This document shows positions 7,051-13,569 of a DNA stretch of 15,269 nt, piece after piece; positions within the stretch are counted from its first letter, which is position 1; the number at the start of each line of letters is the position of its first letter. Origin of the DNA: JAANXG01 sp049583715. Its GTDB lineage: Bacteria; Pseudomonadota; Gammaproteobacteria; Arenicellales; JAANXG01. Below the pieces are notes generated by a model. That model did not search any database and was not told the DNA's origin. It saw only the letters and a list, made by a program, of their open reading frames with translations. Made by a program: the position numbers and the translations under genes. The DNA lies in NCBI GenBank assembly GCA_049583715.1, contig JBAUWJ010000305.1:1-15269 (forward strand), given 5' to 3'.

Positions 7051-8232
7051 TCAGGGACTGCTCCTCACGGCATCTTCAGGCAGGAAGCGTTCCAGCAGAT
7101 CGTTCAGGAAGCGGAATCCTTTCTCGGTGGCGCCCAGAGCGCCGCGGGTGATCTCGAGCAAGCCGTCGTTCCGCGCCTGTTGGACGACCTTCCCTATCGA
7201 AGCCAGGGTCCGGCCGGTGCGCTGCTGGAGCATGGCCGCGGGCACCGGCTCCGTGAGCCTCAAGGCATTCAGCATGAACTCGAACACCGCCTCGTCGCCT
7301 TCGACCCGCCGTCTCGACGCGATTCGCGCCTCGCCGCTCGCTTTCTCGAGATAAGACCTGGGATTGCGGACCTTGGCGAACCGCTCGATGCCCTCGGGAA
7401 GGGTAATCTTCGCGTGGGCACCCGCCCCGATGCCGAGATAATCGCCGAACTGCCAGTAATTGAGGTTGTGCCGGCAGCGATAGCCGTCGCGGGCGTAGGC
7501 GGAAACCTCGTACTGCCGGTACCCGTGGACGGCGAGCAGGTTCTTGATCTGCTGCTGCATTTGCCAGATCGTGTCATCGTCCGGAAGCTTCGGCGGAAAT
7601 CGATGAAAAACGGTGTTGGGCTCGATGGTAAGCTGGTAGAAGGAGAGATGCGCGGCGCCCGAGGTCACCGCCGTGTCCGCATCGGTGATCGCCTCCGCGA
7701 GCGACTGGCCCGGGAGACCGAACATGAGGTCGAGATTGAAGTTGTCGAAGCCGGCCGCCTTCGCGGCATCCGCCGCCGAGAGTGCTTCGTGCGAATCGTG
7801 GATCCTGCCGAGGGACTCGAGGTGCCGCTCGTTGAAGCTCTGCACCCCTATCGACAAGCGATTGATCCCGGCCTCCCTGAAGCCCGCGAACCTGTCCGCC
7901 TCACTGCTGCCGGGATTGGCCTCCAGTGTCACCTCGGCACCGGGAGCGAGCTGCAGGCGGGCGCGCACCGCGGACAGCAGGCGATCGACGGCGGCCGGAG
8001 AGAACAGACTGGGCGTGCCTCCGCCGATGAATACCGCGTGGCACACGCGGCCCCATACCGACGGCAGGTCCTGCTCGAGGTCGGCGATCAGCGCGTCGAC
8101 GTACTCGGTCTCGGGTACGGGAGATTTCAGCTCGTGGGAGTTGAAGTCGCAGTACGGGCACTTGCGCGCGCACCAGGGCAGGTGAACGTACAAGGTCAGC
8201 GGCGGCAGGGACGTGAACACGCTTTGGCTCAA
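7051..8232 (-). CDS. hemW: Radical SAM family heme chaperone HemW
   Basis: A heme-binding radical-SAM protein thought to deliver heme to membrane respiratory enzymes. It was long mislabelled as oxygen-independent coproporphyrinogen oxidase. It has 393 residues. The 4Fe-4S motif CARKCPYC gives Cys21, Cys25 and Cys28. It is followed by FIGGGTPSLFSP (SAM binding), SIGVQSFNERHL, DLMFGLPGQ and the C-terminal HemN_C-like winged region (about 300-375). No ATG is available near the N-terminus. Candidates are TTG at 8232 and GTG at 8220. The TTG overlaps the stop of the preceding 47-residue ORF as TTGA, suggesting translational coupling. It is the last gene of a minus-strand run beginning with the NDUFA9-like gene. 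Family very secure; start uncertain. Confidence 0.94.
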   Translation of the reverse strand: MSQSVFTSLPPLTLYVHLPWCARKCPYCDFNSHELKSPVPETEYVDALIADLEQDLPSVWGRVCHAVFIGGGTPSLFSPAAVDRLLSAVRARLQLAPGAEVTLEANPGSSEADRFAGFREAGINRLSIGVQSFNERHLESLGRIHDSHEALSAADAAKAAGFDNFNLDLMFGLPGQSLAEAITDADTAVTSGAAHLSFYQLTIEPNTVFHRFPPKLPDDDTIWQMQQQIKNLLAVHGYRQYEVSAYARDGYRCRHNLNYWQFGDYLGIGAGAHAKITLPEGIERFAKVRNPRSYLEKASGEARIASRRRVEGDEAVFEFMLNALRLTEPVPAAMLQQRTGRTLASIGKVVQQARNDGLLEITRGALGATEKGFRFLNDLLERFLPEDAVRSSP

Positions 8233-8372
8233 ACGATGCTGACGGGTCGGCCATCGAGGAATGCCTCGATGCTGCCGCCGACGATGTCGATGCCGGGAAG
8301 CTTTCGCATCGGCGGGACGTCGAAGTCATCGTTGACGCCGATGGCGTCGAAATCGAGAAAAACGCCTTGCAT
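8229..8372 (-). CDS. 47-residue ORF coupled to hemW; possible dehydrogenase N-terminal remnant
   Basis: A short ORF starting at an ATG (8372), with AGAGGG about seven bases upstream as a good ribosome site. It ends TGA at 8229-8231, within the proposed hemW start (TTGA overlap). The product begins MQGVFLDFDAIGVNDDFD and ends FLDGRPVSIV. This vaguely resembles the first 45 or so residues of D-isomer-specific 2-hydroxyacid dehydrogenases, where a VFLD start and a strand ending in IV are common. The NAD-binding and catalytic parts are wholly absent. It could be a remnant whose 3' part was lost against hemW, a leader peptide that sets hemW translation, or an unrelated small protein. The similarity is from memory only. 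Confidence 0.4.
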   Translation of the reverse strand: MQGVFLDFDAIGVNDDFDVPPMRKLPGIDIVGGSIEAFLDGRPVSIV

Positions 8373-8441
8373 GGTCGCCCTCTTGCAGAGACCCGGTGCG
8401 GAACGCCGGTTCGTCAGGGACAGCGCCGGCCTTTGAGCGGC

Positions 8442-8834
8442 TCAATCGCCGCGCTTGCGGTCGCGCGCCTGGCGGCGGTCCCGTTTCGACGGCTTCTTCG
8501 TATCGTACAGGATTTGCTGTGCCTGGCTGCGTAGAGTCAGGCGCAATTGCTCCCGCTTCTCGATGCTCTCGACCGACTCCTCGTAGAGGCCGCGTGCCTC
8601 GCTCGCCGACACGCGCCGGTCGCGCAGCTCCAGGACTTCGATGTCATAGTCGAAGGGTGGCTTTCGCACCCGCAGCCTGTCGCCGACCTTGACGCCGCGC
8701 GCCGGCTTGGCACGCGCGCCATTCACGTCCACGTGCCCGCCCTTGACGGCCTCGACGGCGAGCTGGCGGGTCTTGTAGAAACGGGCGGCCCACAGCCACT
8801 TGTCGAGCCGCGTCGAGGCGCCGGAATCAGTCAT
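8442..8834 (-). CDS. hslR: Heat-shock protein Hsp15, S4-domain RNA-binding protein
   Basis: Hsp15 recognises stalled 50S subunits carrying peptidyl-tRNA and helps recycle them after heat stress. It has 130 residues, close to E. coli HslR. The S4 RNA-binding fold is at about 9-60, with TRLDKWLWAARFYKTRQLA then GGHVDVNGARAKPARGVKVG. A very basic C-terminal tail (KKPSKRDRRQARDRKRGD) suits rRNA contact. It starts at an ATG. It lies 52 bp after DUF488 on the same strand, with the 47-residue ORF and hemW following after a 69-bp gap that has no clear terminator. Assignment is secure. Confidence 0.92.
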   Translation of the reverse strand: MTDSGASTRLDKWLWAARFYKTRQLAVEAVKGGHVDVNGARAKPARGVKVGDRLRVRKPPFDYDIEVLELRDRRVSASEARGLYEESVESIEKREQLRLTLRSQAQQILYDTKKPSKRDRRQARDRKRGD

Positions 8835-8886
8835 GGCAGTCGCGACGGCGCAGTCACCGGCCCTCTCCGGGTGCCCCGAGCGTCCC

Positions 8887-9255
8887 TCACCGACCTCGCC
8901 CGCGAGCGCGGCGGCGGGCGAGATATTCCGCTATGACGACGGCGTTGTTGTGCGCCTCGTCCCGCGCCGCGAACAGCAGCGTGACCGGTCCCCGCCGCGC
9001 AAGCTTCTCGATTTCCTCGAGTCGGCCGGCGTGTCCTTTCAGCTCTTCGAGGTACGCCGCGCGAAACGCGTCCCAGCGTTCGACGCGGTGCGCGAACCAT
9101 TTTCTGAGATCGTCGCTCGGCGCGATGTCTTTCATCCAGTCATCCAGGCGGGCCCGCTCCTTCGACAGGCCGCGCGGCCACAGGCGATCCACCAGGATCC
9201 GCCTGCCATCGTCCCCGCCCGGCGCGTCATAGACTCTCTTGACCCTGATGCTCAC
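8887..9255 (-). CDS. DUF488 family protein (YeaO-like)
   Basis: A 122-residue protein of unknown function related to E. coli YeaO. Characteristic stretches are IRVKRVYDAP near the start, VDRLWPRGLSKERARLDDW (22-40), IAPSDDLRKWFAHRVERWDAF (44-64) and GPVTLLFAARDEAHNNAVVIAEYL (89-112). No membrane segment or signal is seen, so it is probably cytosolic. It begins 9 bp after the stop of the NDUFA9-like gene (intergene 9256-9264), so co-transcription is nearly certain. The conserved Arg, Trp and Asp residues suggest an enzyme, but no reaction is established that I know of. Confidence 0.88.
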   Translation of the reverse strand: MSIRVKRVYDAPGGDDGRRILVDRLWPRGLSKERARLDDWMKDIAPSDDLRKWFAHRVERWDAFRAAYLEELKGHAGRLEEIEKLARRGPVTLLFAARDEAHNNAVVIAEYLARRRARGRGR

Positions 9256-9264
9256 GCCGGACGC

Positions 9265-10155
9265 CTATGCAGCTTTTACCGTATCCAGAAGATGGGTCAG
9301 GGACGACGCCTCGATACCGAGATCGGCGAAGCTCTTGTCCGCTCCAGCGACGTTGTCATGGCGCACCAGCTCGATCTGATCCCGGGTAATCAACGTCCCG
9401 GGAAGCAGCGACGATGCCGCCGCGATCATCCGCCAGGTCCTGAAGGAGACGGGGACGAACCAGCGTCTGCGCCCGAGCCGCGCCGCCACCGCCTCGTAGA
9501 GCTGGCGATAGGTGAACACGTCCGGACCGCCGAGCTCGAAGGTATTCCCCTCCACGCCTTCCCGGAGCAACGCGGCGACGACCGCGCGGGCCACGTCCTC
9601 CACGTACACGGGCTGAATGCGGCTGTCCCCGTTGCCGAACAACGGTATCACCGGCGACCACTTGAGCATCAATTCGAGAGTCGACACCAGCGCGTCTCCC
9701 GGCCCGAAAAGAGCGCTGGGACGGAGAATGACACTCTGGGGACAGGCGTCGCGCACCCGTTCCTCGCCCACGGCCCGTGCGCGCACGTACGGGGACGGGG
9801 ATCTCCGGTCCACGCCGATTCCGGACAGGTGCACCAGTCGCGCGGAGACGCGCCTGGCCGCCCGGGCGAGGTGTCCCGCGCCGATCACGTGGGTGGCGTC
9901 GAACTTCTGCGAGCGGCTCTGCGCGTACAGCGCAACGGCATTGACCACGCCTGTCGCGCCGCGCACCGCCGCCGCTACCGCTTCCGGATCACGGATGTCC
10001 GCCGACACCCGCTCGGCCGCGGGGTCGGCGAACGGCTCCGGCCGCGGATGGCGTGTGGCAATCCGCACCGACCAGCCTTCTTTCAAGGCGCGCTTCACGA
10101 CGTGTCGACCGAGAAAACCGGTGCCGCCGAAAACAGTGACCAGGCGCTCGAGCAC
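9265..10155 (-). CDS. Atypical SDR, complex I NDUFA9-like family
   Basis: A Rossmann-fold NAD(P)-binding protein of the extended/atypical short-chain dehydrogenase group. The GGTGFLG dinucleotide motif is at residues 10-16. Next come ATRHPRP (binding of the adenosine ribose region), LVHLSGIGVD, and ILRPSALFGPGD and IQPVYVEDVARAVV, both hallmarks of the NDUFA9/ubiquinone-biosynthesis-like branch. The usual YxxxK catalytic pair is not evident; the region reads SPYVRARAVGE. That fits atypical members that bind rather than catalyse. I take the GTG at 10155 as start, giving 296 residues. The frame stays open further upstream, but an extension would cover the divergent methionine synthase start and has no homologous look. 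It heads the DUF488-hslR-hemW run. Bacterial function is unclear. Confidence 0.85.
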   Translation of the reverse strand: MLERLVTVFGGTGFLGRHVVKRALKEGWSVRIATRHPRPEPFADPAAERVSADIRDPEAVAAAVRGATGVVNAVALYAQSRSQKFDATHVIGAGHLARAARRVSARLVHLSGIGVDRRSPSPYVRARAVGEERVRDACPQSVILRPSALFGPGDALVSTLELMLKWSPVIPLFGNGDSRIQPVYVEDVARAVVAALLREGVEGNTFELGGPDVFTYRQLYEAVAARLGRRRWFVPVSFRTWRMIAAASSLLPGTLITRDQIELVRHDNVAGADKSFADLGIEASSLTHLLDTVKAA

Positions 10156-10230
10156 GTGGAGGATGGTAACCGACGCCGCACGGCGGCATAAACAGCCGCG
10201 ACCAAAGGTGATTCCGGGGTGATCGCGTGT

Positions 10231-10249
10231 AAAATGGCCGGTCCATTTT
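10231..10249. promoter_or_regulatory. Perfect inverted repeat upstream of the mesD-like gene
   Basis: Seven-base arms aaaatgg and ccatttt flank a 5-base centre, ending 18 bases before the ATG at 10268. The left arm includes TAAAAT (10230-10235), a 5/6 match to a -10 box, though no good -35 is placed for it. It lies in the 112-bp gap shared with the divergent SDR gene. It could be an operator over the promoter or a leader hairpin that limits translation. Confidence 0.35.
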
Positions 10250-10267
10250 CCGAATCGGGACCCGACC

Positions 10268-11284
10268 ATGTTCGAAACTACCATAGCCGGCAGCCTGCCC
10301 AAGCCCGCCTGGCTCGCCGAACCCGAGAAACTGTGGCCGGAATGGCGCCTCGAAGGCGAGCTGCTGGAGCGCGGCAAGCGCGACGCGGCGATGGTATGGA
10401 TCAACGAGCAGGAATCCTCGGGTATCGACACGGTCAGCGATGGAGAGATGTTCCGCGAGCATTTCGTCCATGGGTTCCTCCATCACATCGCCGGCATCGA
10501 CTGGCAGAAGATGACCCGGATGGGCATCCGCGACGACCGCTACGTCGTCGACGTACCCACGGTCACCACCGCCGTCCGCCGCAAGGGCCCGGTGCACGGC
10601 GAGGAAGCGAAGTTCACCCGTGCACACACCACCCACAAGCTGAAGTTCACCATGCCGGGTCCCATGACGATCTGCGATACCATCGCCGACGAGCACTACG
10701 GCAGGCGCGCCGACATGGCCATGGCCTTCGCCGGGCTGCTCAACGAGGAGGCCCGGGAGCTCGAGGCCCTCGGGGTGGACCTCATCCAGTTCGACGAGCC
10801 CGCGTTCAACGTCTTCATGAATGACGTCAGGGAATGGGGCATCGACGCCCTTCACCGCGCGGTTGAGGGACTGTCCTGCAAGACCGCCGTACATATCTGC
10901 TACGGCTACGGCATCGAGGCGAACATCAAGTGGAAGCAGAGCCTCGGCAGCGAGTGGCGCCAGTACGAAGAGATCTTTCCGGCGCTCAACGAGAGCCGCA
11001 TCGACCAGGTTTCGCTGGAGTGCGCCAACTCCAGGGTGCCGATGTCGCTTCTCGGCCTGTTGAAGGACAAGGAACTGATGGTCGGCGCGATCGATGTCGC
11101 CACCAATGAGGTCGAGTCGCCCGAGCAGGTCGCCGCCGTCATCGGCGAGGCGATGCGTTACGTCGACGCGGAGCAAATCCATCCCTGCACCAACTGCGGC
11201 ATGGCGCCCCTTCCGCGCGAGGTTGCGATCGGCAAGCTGCAGGCCCTGGGCCGGGGCGCCGCGCTGGCGAGGCAAGCCGTCTAA
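10268..11284 (+). CDS. mesD: Core-MetE methionine synthase, MesD-like
   Basis: A cobalamin-independent methionine synthase of the short type, holding only the catalytic half of MetE. It has 338 residues. The zinc and homocysteine site is readable: His209 and Cys211 in VHICYGYG, Glu251 in SLECANS, and Cys310 in CTNCGMAPL. Other marks are TTIAGSLPKP at the start, DTVSDGEMFREHF, FTMPGPMTICDT, LIQFDEPAFNV and GSEWRQYEEIFP. Overall wording matches, from memory, the MesD branch of folate-independent methionine synthases, which needs the partner MesX (DUF1852). No mesX-like gene is in this window. The methyl donor is therefore uncertain. It starts at an ATG with a poor ribosome site (GGGACCCGACC). 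A 6-bp hairpin lies just after the stop (11287-11303). Family secure, subfamily likely. Confidence 0.85.
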   Translation: MFETTIAGSLPKPAWLAEPEKLWPEWRLEGELLERGKRDAAMVWINEQESSGIDTVSDGEMFREHFVHGFLHHIAGIDWQKMTRMGIRDDRYVVDVPTVTTAVRRKGPVHGEEAKFTRAHTTHKLKFTMPGPMTICDTIADEHYGRRADMAMAFAGLLNEEARELEALGVDLIQFDEPAFNVFMNDVREWGIDALHRAVEGLSCKTAVHICYGYGIEANIKWKQSLGSEWRQYEEIFPALNESRIDQVSLECANSRVPMSLLGLLKDKELMVGAIDVATNEVESPEQVAAVIGEAMRYVDAEQIHPCTNCGMAPLPREVAIGKLQALGRGAALARQAV

Positions 11285-11361
11285 AAGAGTCGGATGGCGA
11301 CTCGCCGACGCCGTGGCGCTGTGGTAAGTTTTGTCTGTCTCCCTGGAGCGGCTACCGCCGA

Positions 11362-11802
11362 ATGGTTTCGAATATCCTGATTCCGCTTGACGGCTCGGAA
11401 CATTCCGAGAAGGCGCTGCATGTCGGCTGCGATATCGCCATCAAGTACGGTGCGGCGGTTCATTTGATGCATGTCACCCAGTTTCCGGTGCGCGACCAGA
11501 CATTGGCGCTCGGCGGTGCGGCGGTCAGTGCGGATGCGACGCCCGAGGAGCTTGCAGACGCGGGGACGAGCCTCATCGATTTCGCCAGTGAATACGCCCG
11601 CAAGCGCGGCATCACGGAGGTCACCACGCAGTTGAAGGCCGGCGACCCCGCCCGGCTGATCATCGAGAGGGCCAGGGAAAGCCAGCCGGACATGATCGTC
11701 ATGGGTACCCGGGGCCTGAGCAACATCGCCGGGCTGCTGCTCGGCAGCGTCTCTCACAAGGTCACGAACATGGTTTCGTGCACCTGCGTCACCGTGAGAT
11801 AG
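11362..11802 (+). CDS. Universal stress protein, UspA family, ATP-binding type
   Basis: A small cytosolic alpha/beta stress protein that usually works as a dimer. It has 146 residues, one Usp domain. The first strand LIPLDGSEHSEKAL carries the adenine-contacting Asp10. The C-terminal loop GTRGLSNIAGLLLGS fits the G-2x-G-9x-G(S/T) ATP motif (Gly115, Gly118, Gly128, Ser129), so it belongs to the ATP-binding class rather than the E. coli UspA class. The start ATG has GGAG about 13 bases upstream. It lies 77 bp after the mesD-like gene, with no strong terminator between, so read-through is possible. It converges with the broken DUF2182 gene. Confidence 0.92.
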   Translation: MVSNILIPLDGSEHSEKALHVGCDIAIKYGAAVHLMHVTQFPVRDQTLALGGAAVSADATPEELADAGTSLIDFASEYARKRGITEVTTQLKAGDPARLIIERARESQPDMIVMGTRGLSNIAGLLLGSVSHKVTNMVSCTCVTVR

Positions 11803-11870
11803 GCCCGCCGGCACCGCTTCTTCAGGCGTGCTCCGCGGCAAGGCCGACGCACGTCGCCACCCCTGATTAC

Positions 11871-12676
11871 TCAGGACGAAACGATCAGGAACCCGCCTGC
11901 CGCCGCCACACCGAGGCCCGCGAGGCGGCCTGTGAGTCTGCCTTTCGGCAGCAGCTTCTCGACGAGCACGTAGACAGTGAGCACCGCCACCCAAAACAGA
12001 TTCATTACGCCGGCCGCGAACAGCAGCAGCATCAAGGCCCAGCAGCACCCCGTGCAGAAGGCGCCGCTCTCGACCCCCATTCTGAAGGCTCCGGCCGCGC
12101 CCGGGTGCCAATGAAAAAGCAGTGTCTGCAGGGGGTCGCGGCATTTCTCGAGACAGGCATCCTTCGCGGGCAGCCACTGATAGACCCCTGCGACGATCAG
12201 GAGTGAGCCGCTCAGCCAGGCGCTGCGGAAGCCATCATCGAGCTCACGAGACCGATGGACTGCAACCACGCCTGCAGCAGCGTCACCACCAGGCTGAAAC
12301 CGGTCCAGACCGCAAGATAGCCTGACGTGTAGATCCAGACCGAGGGCAGCACGGAGCCGCGCCCGGCGTGCTTTCGCGCCAGGTTCCCATAAAGAAGGAT
12401 GGACGGCGCGGCGCTGGGCAGCATCATGCCTGCCATCATCACGGTCCACATGAGGAACGTCAGCCCAAGCCAACTGACGGTCCAGGGCTGCCCCATGGGC
12501 ATGACGGGCATCACCAGCGCCCCGAGGGACGACAGGAAACCCGGCGCACCGCCCATGGAGTACATGGCCACCGCTTCCAGCCACAGGAACAGCCACGCCA
12601 GCACCACAACGGCCGCGAGCGTCCATAGAGCGAGGAACCGGTCGCGCCGAGAGGCGTCTTGCGCGATCGCGGTCAC
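11871..12676 (-). pseudogene. DUF2182 membrane protein with a one-base frameshift
   Basis: Two reading frames together make one DUF2182 protein of about 268 residues. The 5' part (12676-12212) starts at a GTG with GGAG eight bases upstream. It contains MYSMGGAPGFLSS, MWTVMMAGMMLPSAAPSILL and GYLAVWTGFSLVVTLLQAWL, then stops after MMASAAPG. The family sequence resumes at once in another frame as AWLSGSLLIVAGVYQWLP, through FCTGCCWALMLLLFAAGVMN, to the stop at 11871. The shift lies at 12216-12221, where one extra base in the GCGCC tract would restore a single frame. It has about six to seven membrane segments and conserved Met and Cys clusters suggesting metal contact; its function is unknown. 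It follows the DUF1326 remnant by 22 bp. The shift may be real or a base-calling error. Confidence 0.85.
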
Positions 12677-12698
12677 TGTCCACGCTCCGATAGCTGAA

Positions 12699-12941
12699 TC
12701 ATGCGCTCCACGAGAAAGGGGCGAAATGACCGTTCCGCGTGCCGCTGGCGTCCTTCCAGTCGATGCCGAAAGCGTGGAACTCGTGGTGCGTCGCCCTCGC
12801 GAGAGCCAGCTTCGGGTTGACCGGGTGCACAGTGTTGTCCAGGTATACCGGCTCGCCCTCCTTAGAGGGGCTGTGAGTGCCCTCCACCTCCTGGTCCACG
12901 AGCTCGCCCGCCGTGACCTTGTAACGGCCGAAGGCCGTTGC
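12699..12941 (-). pseudogene. C-terminal remnant of a DUF1326 protein
   Basis: Only the last 80 residues of a DUF1326 protein remain, from ATAFGRYKVTAGELVDQEVE to the typical ending NGHFAPFSWSA; the middle has DNTVHPVNPKLALARA and FGIDWKD. Complete members of this type are near 200 residues, so the N-terminal part, including the family's Cys-rich start, is missing. Upstream of 12942 the sequence on this strand stops resembling the family and becomes the antisense of a MocR gene fragment. DUF1326 genes commonly precede DUF2182 genes, and the 22-bp gap to the DUF2182 start keeps that order. The frame remains open further upstream, but that extension is an accident of antisense sequence. Confidence 0.8.
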
Positions 12942-12950
12942 AGCGTCGAC

Positions 12951-13205
12951 AAGGCATTCGAAGACATCGGTATCGAAGTCTTCTGCCCGGCCGCGTCCGG
13001 GATGTTTCTCTGGGGCCGGTTCCAGGGAATCGAAGATTCCCTGCACCTCGCCCAGTACGCACTGAACGAAGGCCTGTTGCTTGCCCCGGGGACCGTGTTC
13101 CGGCCGAACCTGCAGCCGTCTTCCTGGCTGCGTTTCAACGTCGCGGTTTGCAGCGACACCGAGGTTCAGGGCCGGCTGAAGTCGCTGGCGAGCCGGCTCG
13201 CCTGA
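12951..13205 (+). pseudogene. C-terminal remnant of a MocR-type PLP aminotransferase/regulator
   Basis: The last 84 residues of a fold-type I aminotransferase domain like those of MocR regulators or AroH/LysN-type enzymes. KAFEDIGIEVFCPAASGMFL runs into WGRF, ALNEGLLLAPGTVF, and WLRFNVAVCSD with the arginine expected to bind the substrate carboxylate. The DNA-binding domain, PLP lysine and all else upstream are absent. The open frame continues leftwards on paper, but that part is antisense to the DUF1326 remnant. The wording differs clearly from the complete MocR-family gene at 13570, so it is not a recent copy of it. It ends in a normal TGA. Confidence 0.8.
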
Positions 13206-13569
13206 CCGCCCCGACCCCGTCCCGGTCGCCCATTCGCCGACACCCTGCTGCGGCCCAGTGCTCGTGAGTGAGGAAGCGACGTCAAATGCGATCGACGCGC
13301 GAGTACCTCGTGCCATCCTTCCACAGTCGTCATGCTTCCTCCCAATGTACGGGCCTTGCTATCTTGAGATGTATATACGTCATATAAACGACACAGAGAA
13401 TTCAATATAACTATCCTCACTACGTATATTACAATGCGTTACAGTACCGTTCTAAGCAGACTATTGGCCAGACAATCAACCGGGTCAATAACAATAAGAA
13501 CAAGATAAGCGATCAAAGAAGGCCAACAATAGGCGGTATAAGTAGGTATCACCCATCGGAGAAAAGCGT
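13206..13569. other. 364-bp gene-free gap, AT-rich in its right half
   Basis: No coding sequence is supported here. From about 13360 the composition turns visibly AT-rich against the GC-rich genes. An 8-base inverted pair, atatacgt (13373-13380) and acgtatat (13422-13429), and short repeats of aacaata fall within it. I could not fit a well-spaced -35/-10 pair with confidence. This is the probable promoter region of the downstream regulator. An imperfect inverted pair links ctattggcc (13461-13469) and ggccaacaatag (13521-13532). Confidence 0.5.
13535..13549 (+). promoter_or_regulatory. GGTAT direct repeat, candidate MocR-family operator
   Basis: GGTAT occurs at 13535-13539 and 13545-13549, exactly ten bases apart, one DNA turn. 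It ends 20 bases before the ATG of the GntR/MocR gene; the ribosome site GGAG is at 13557-13560. Read on the other strand the unit is ATACC, the core of the repeats bound by GabR, a MocR-family regulator. Autoregulation is inferred. Confidence 0.35.

Noticed and set aside
7180..8436. Long plus-strand ORF of 418 residues
   Set aside because: It is antisense to hemW, whose radical SAM motifs are unmistakable. Its Arg/Val/Gly-rich product has no family look and comes from high-GC codon bias.
8800..10191. Plus-strand ORF of 463 residues
   Set aside because: It runs antisense through both DUF488 and the NDUFA9-like gene, which have clear family motifs.
10156..10267. SAM riboswitch before the methionine synthase
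   Set aside because: The 112-bp gap has only one short inverted repeat and none of the multi-helix structure or conserved cores of SAM riboswitches.
10156..10431. N-terminal extension of the SDR protein to 388 residues
   Set aside because: The extension overlaps the divergent methionine synthase start, is Ser/Arg-rich and lacks family features. A GTG just before the Rossmann motif is a better start.
9989..11275. Minus-strand ORF of 428 residues
   Set aside because: It is antisense to the methionine synthase, which carries the zinc-site motifs, and crosses into the SDR gene in another frame.
12212..12225. Programmed ribosomal frameshift in DUF2182
   Set aside because: No slippery heptamer is seen at the break, no frameshifting is known to me in this family, and the adjacent partner gene is also broken. 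Decay or a sequencing error is simpler.
12399..12950. Left part of the plus-strand ORF ending in the MocR fragment
   Set aside because: It is antisense to DUF2182 and the DUF1326 remnant; aminotransferase similarity begins only near 12950.
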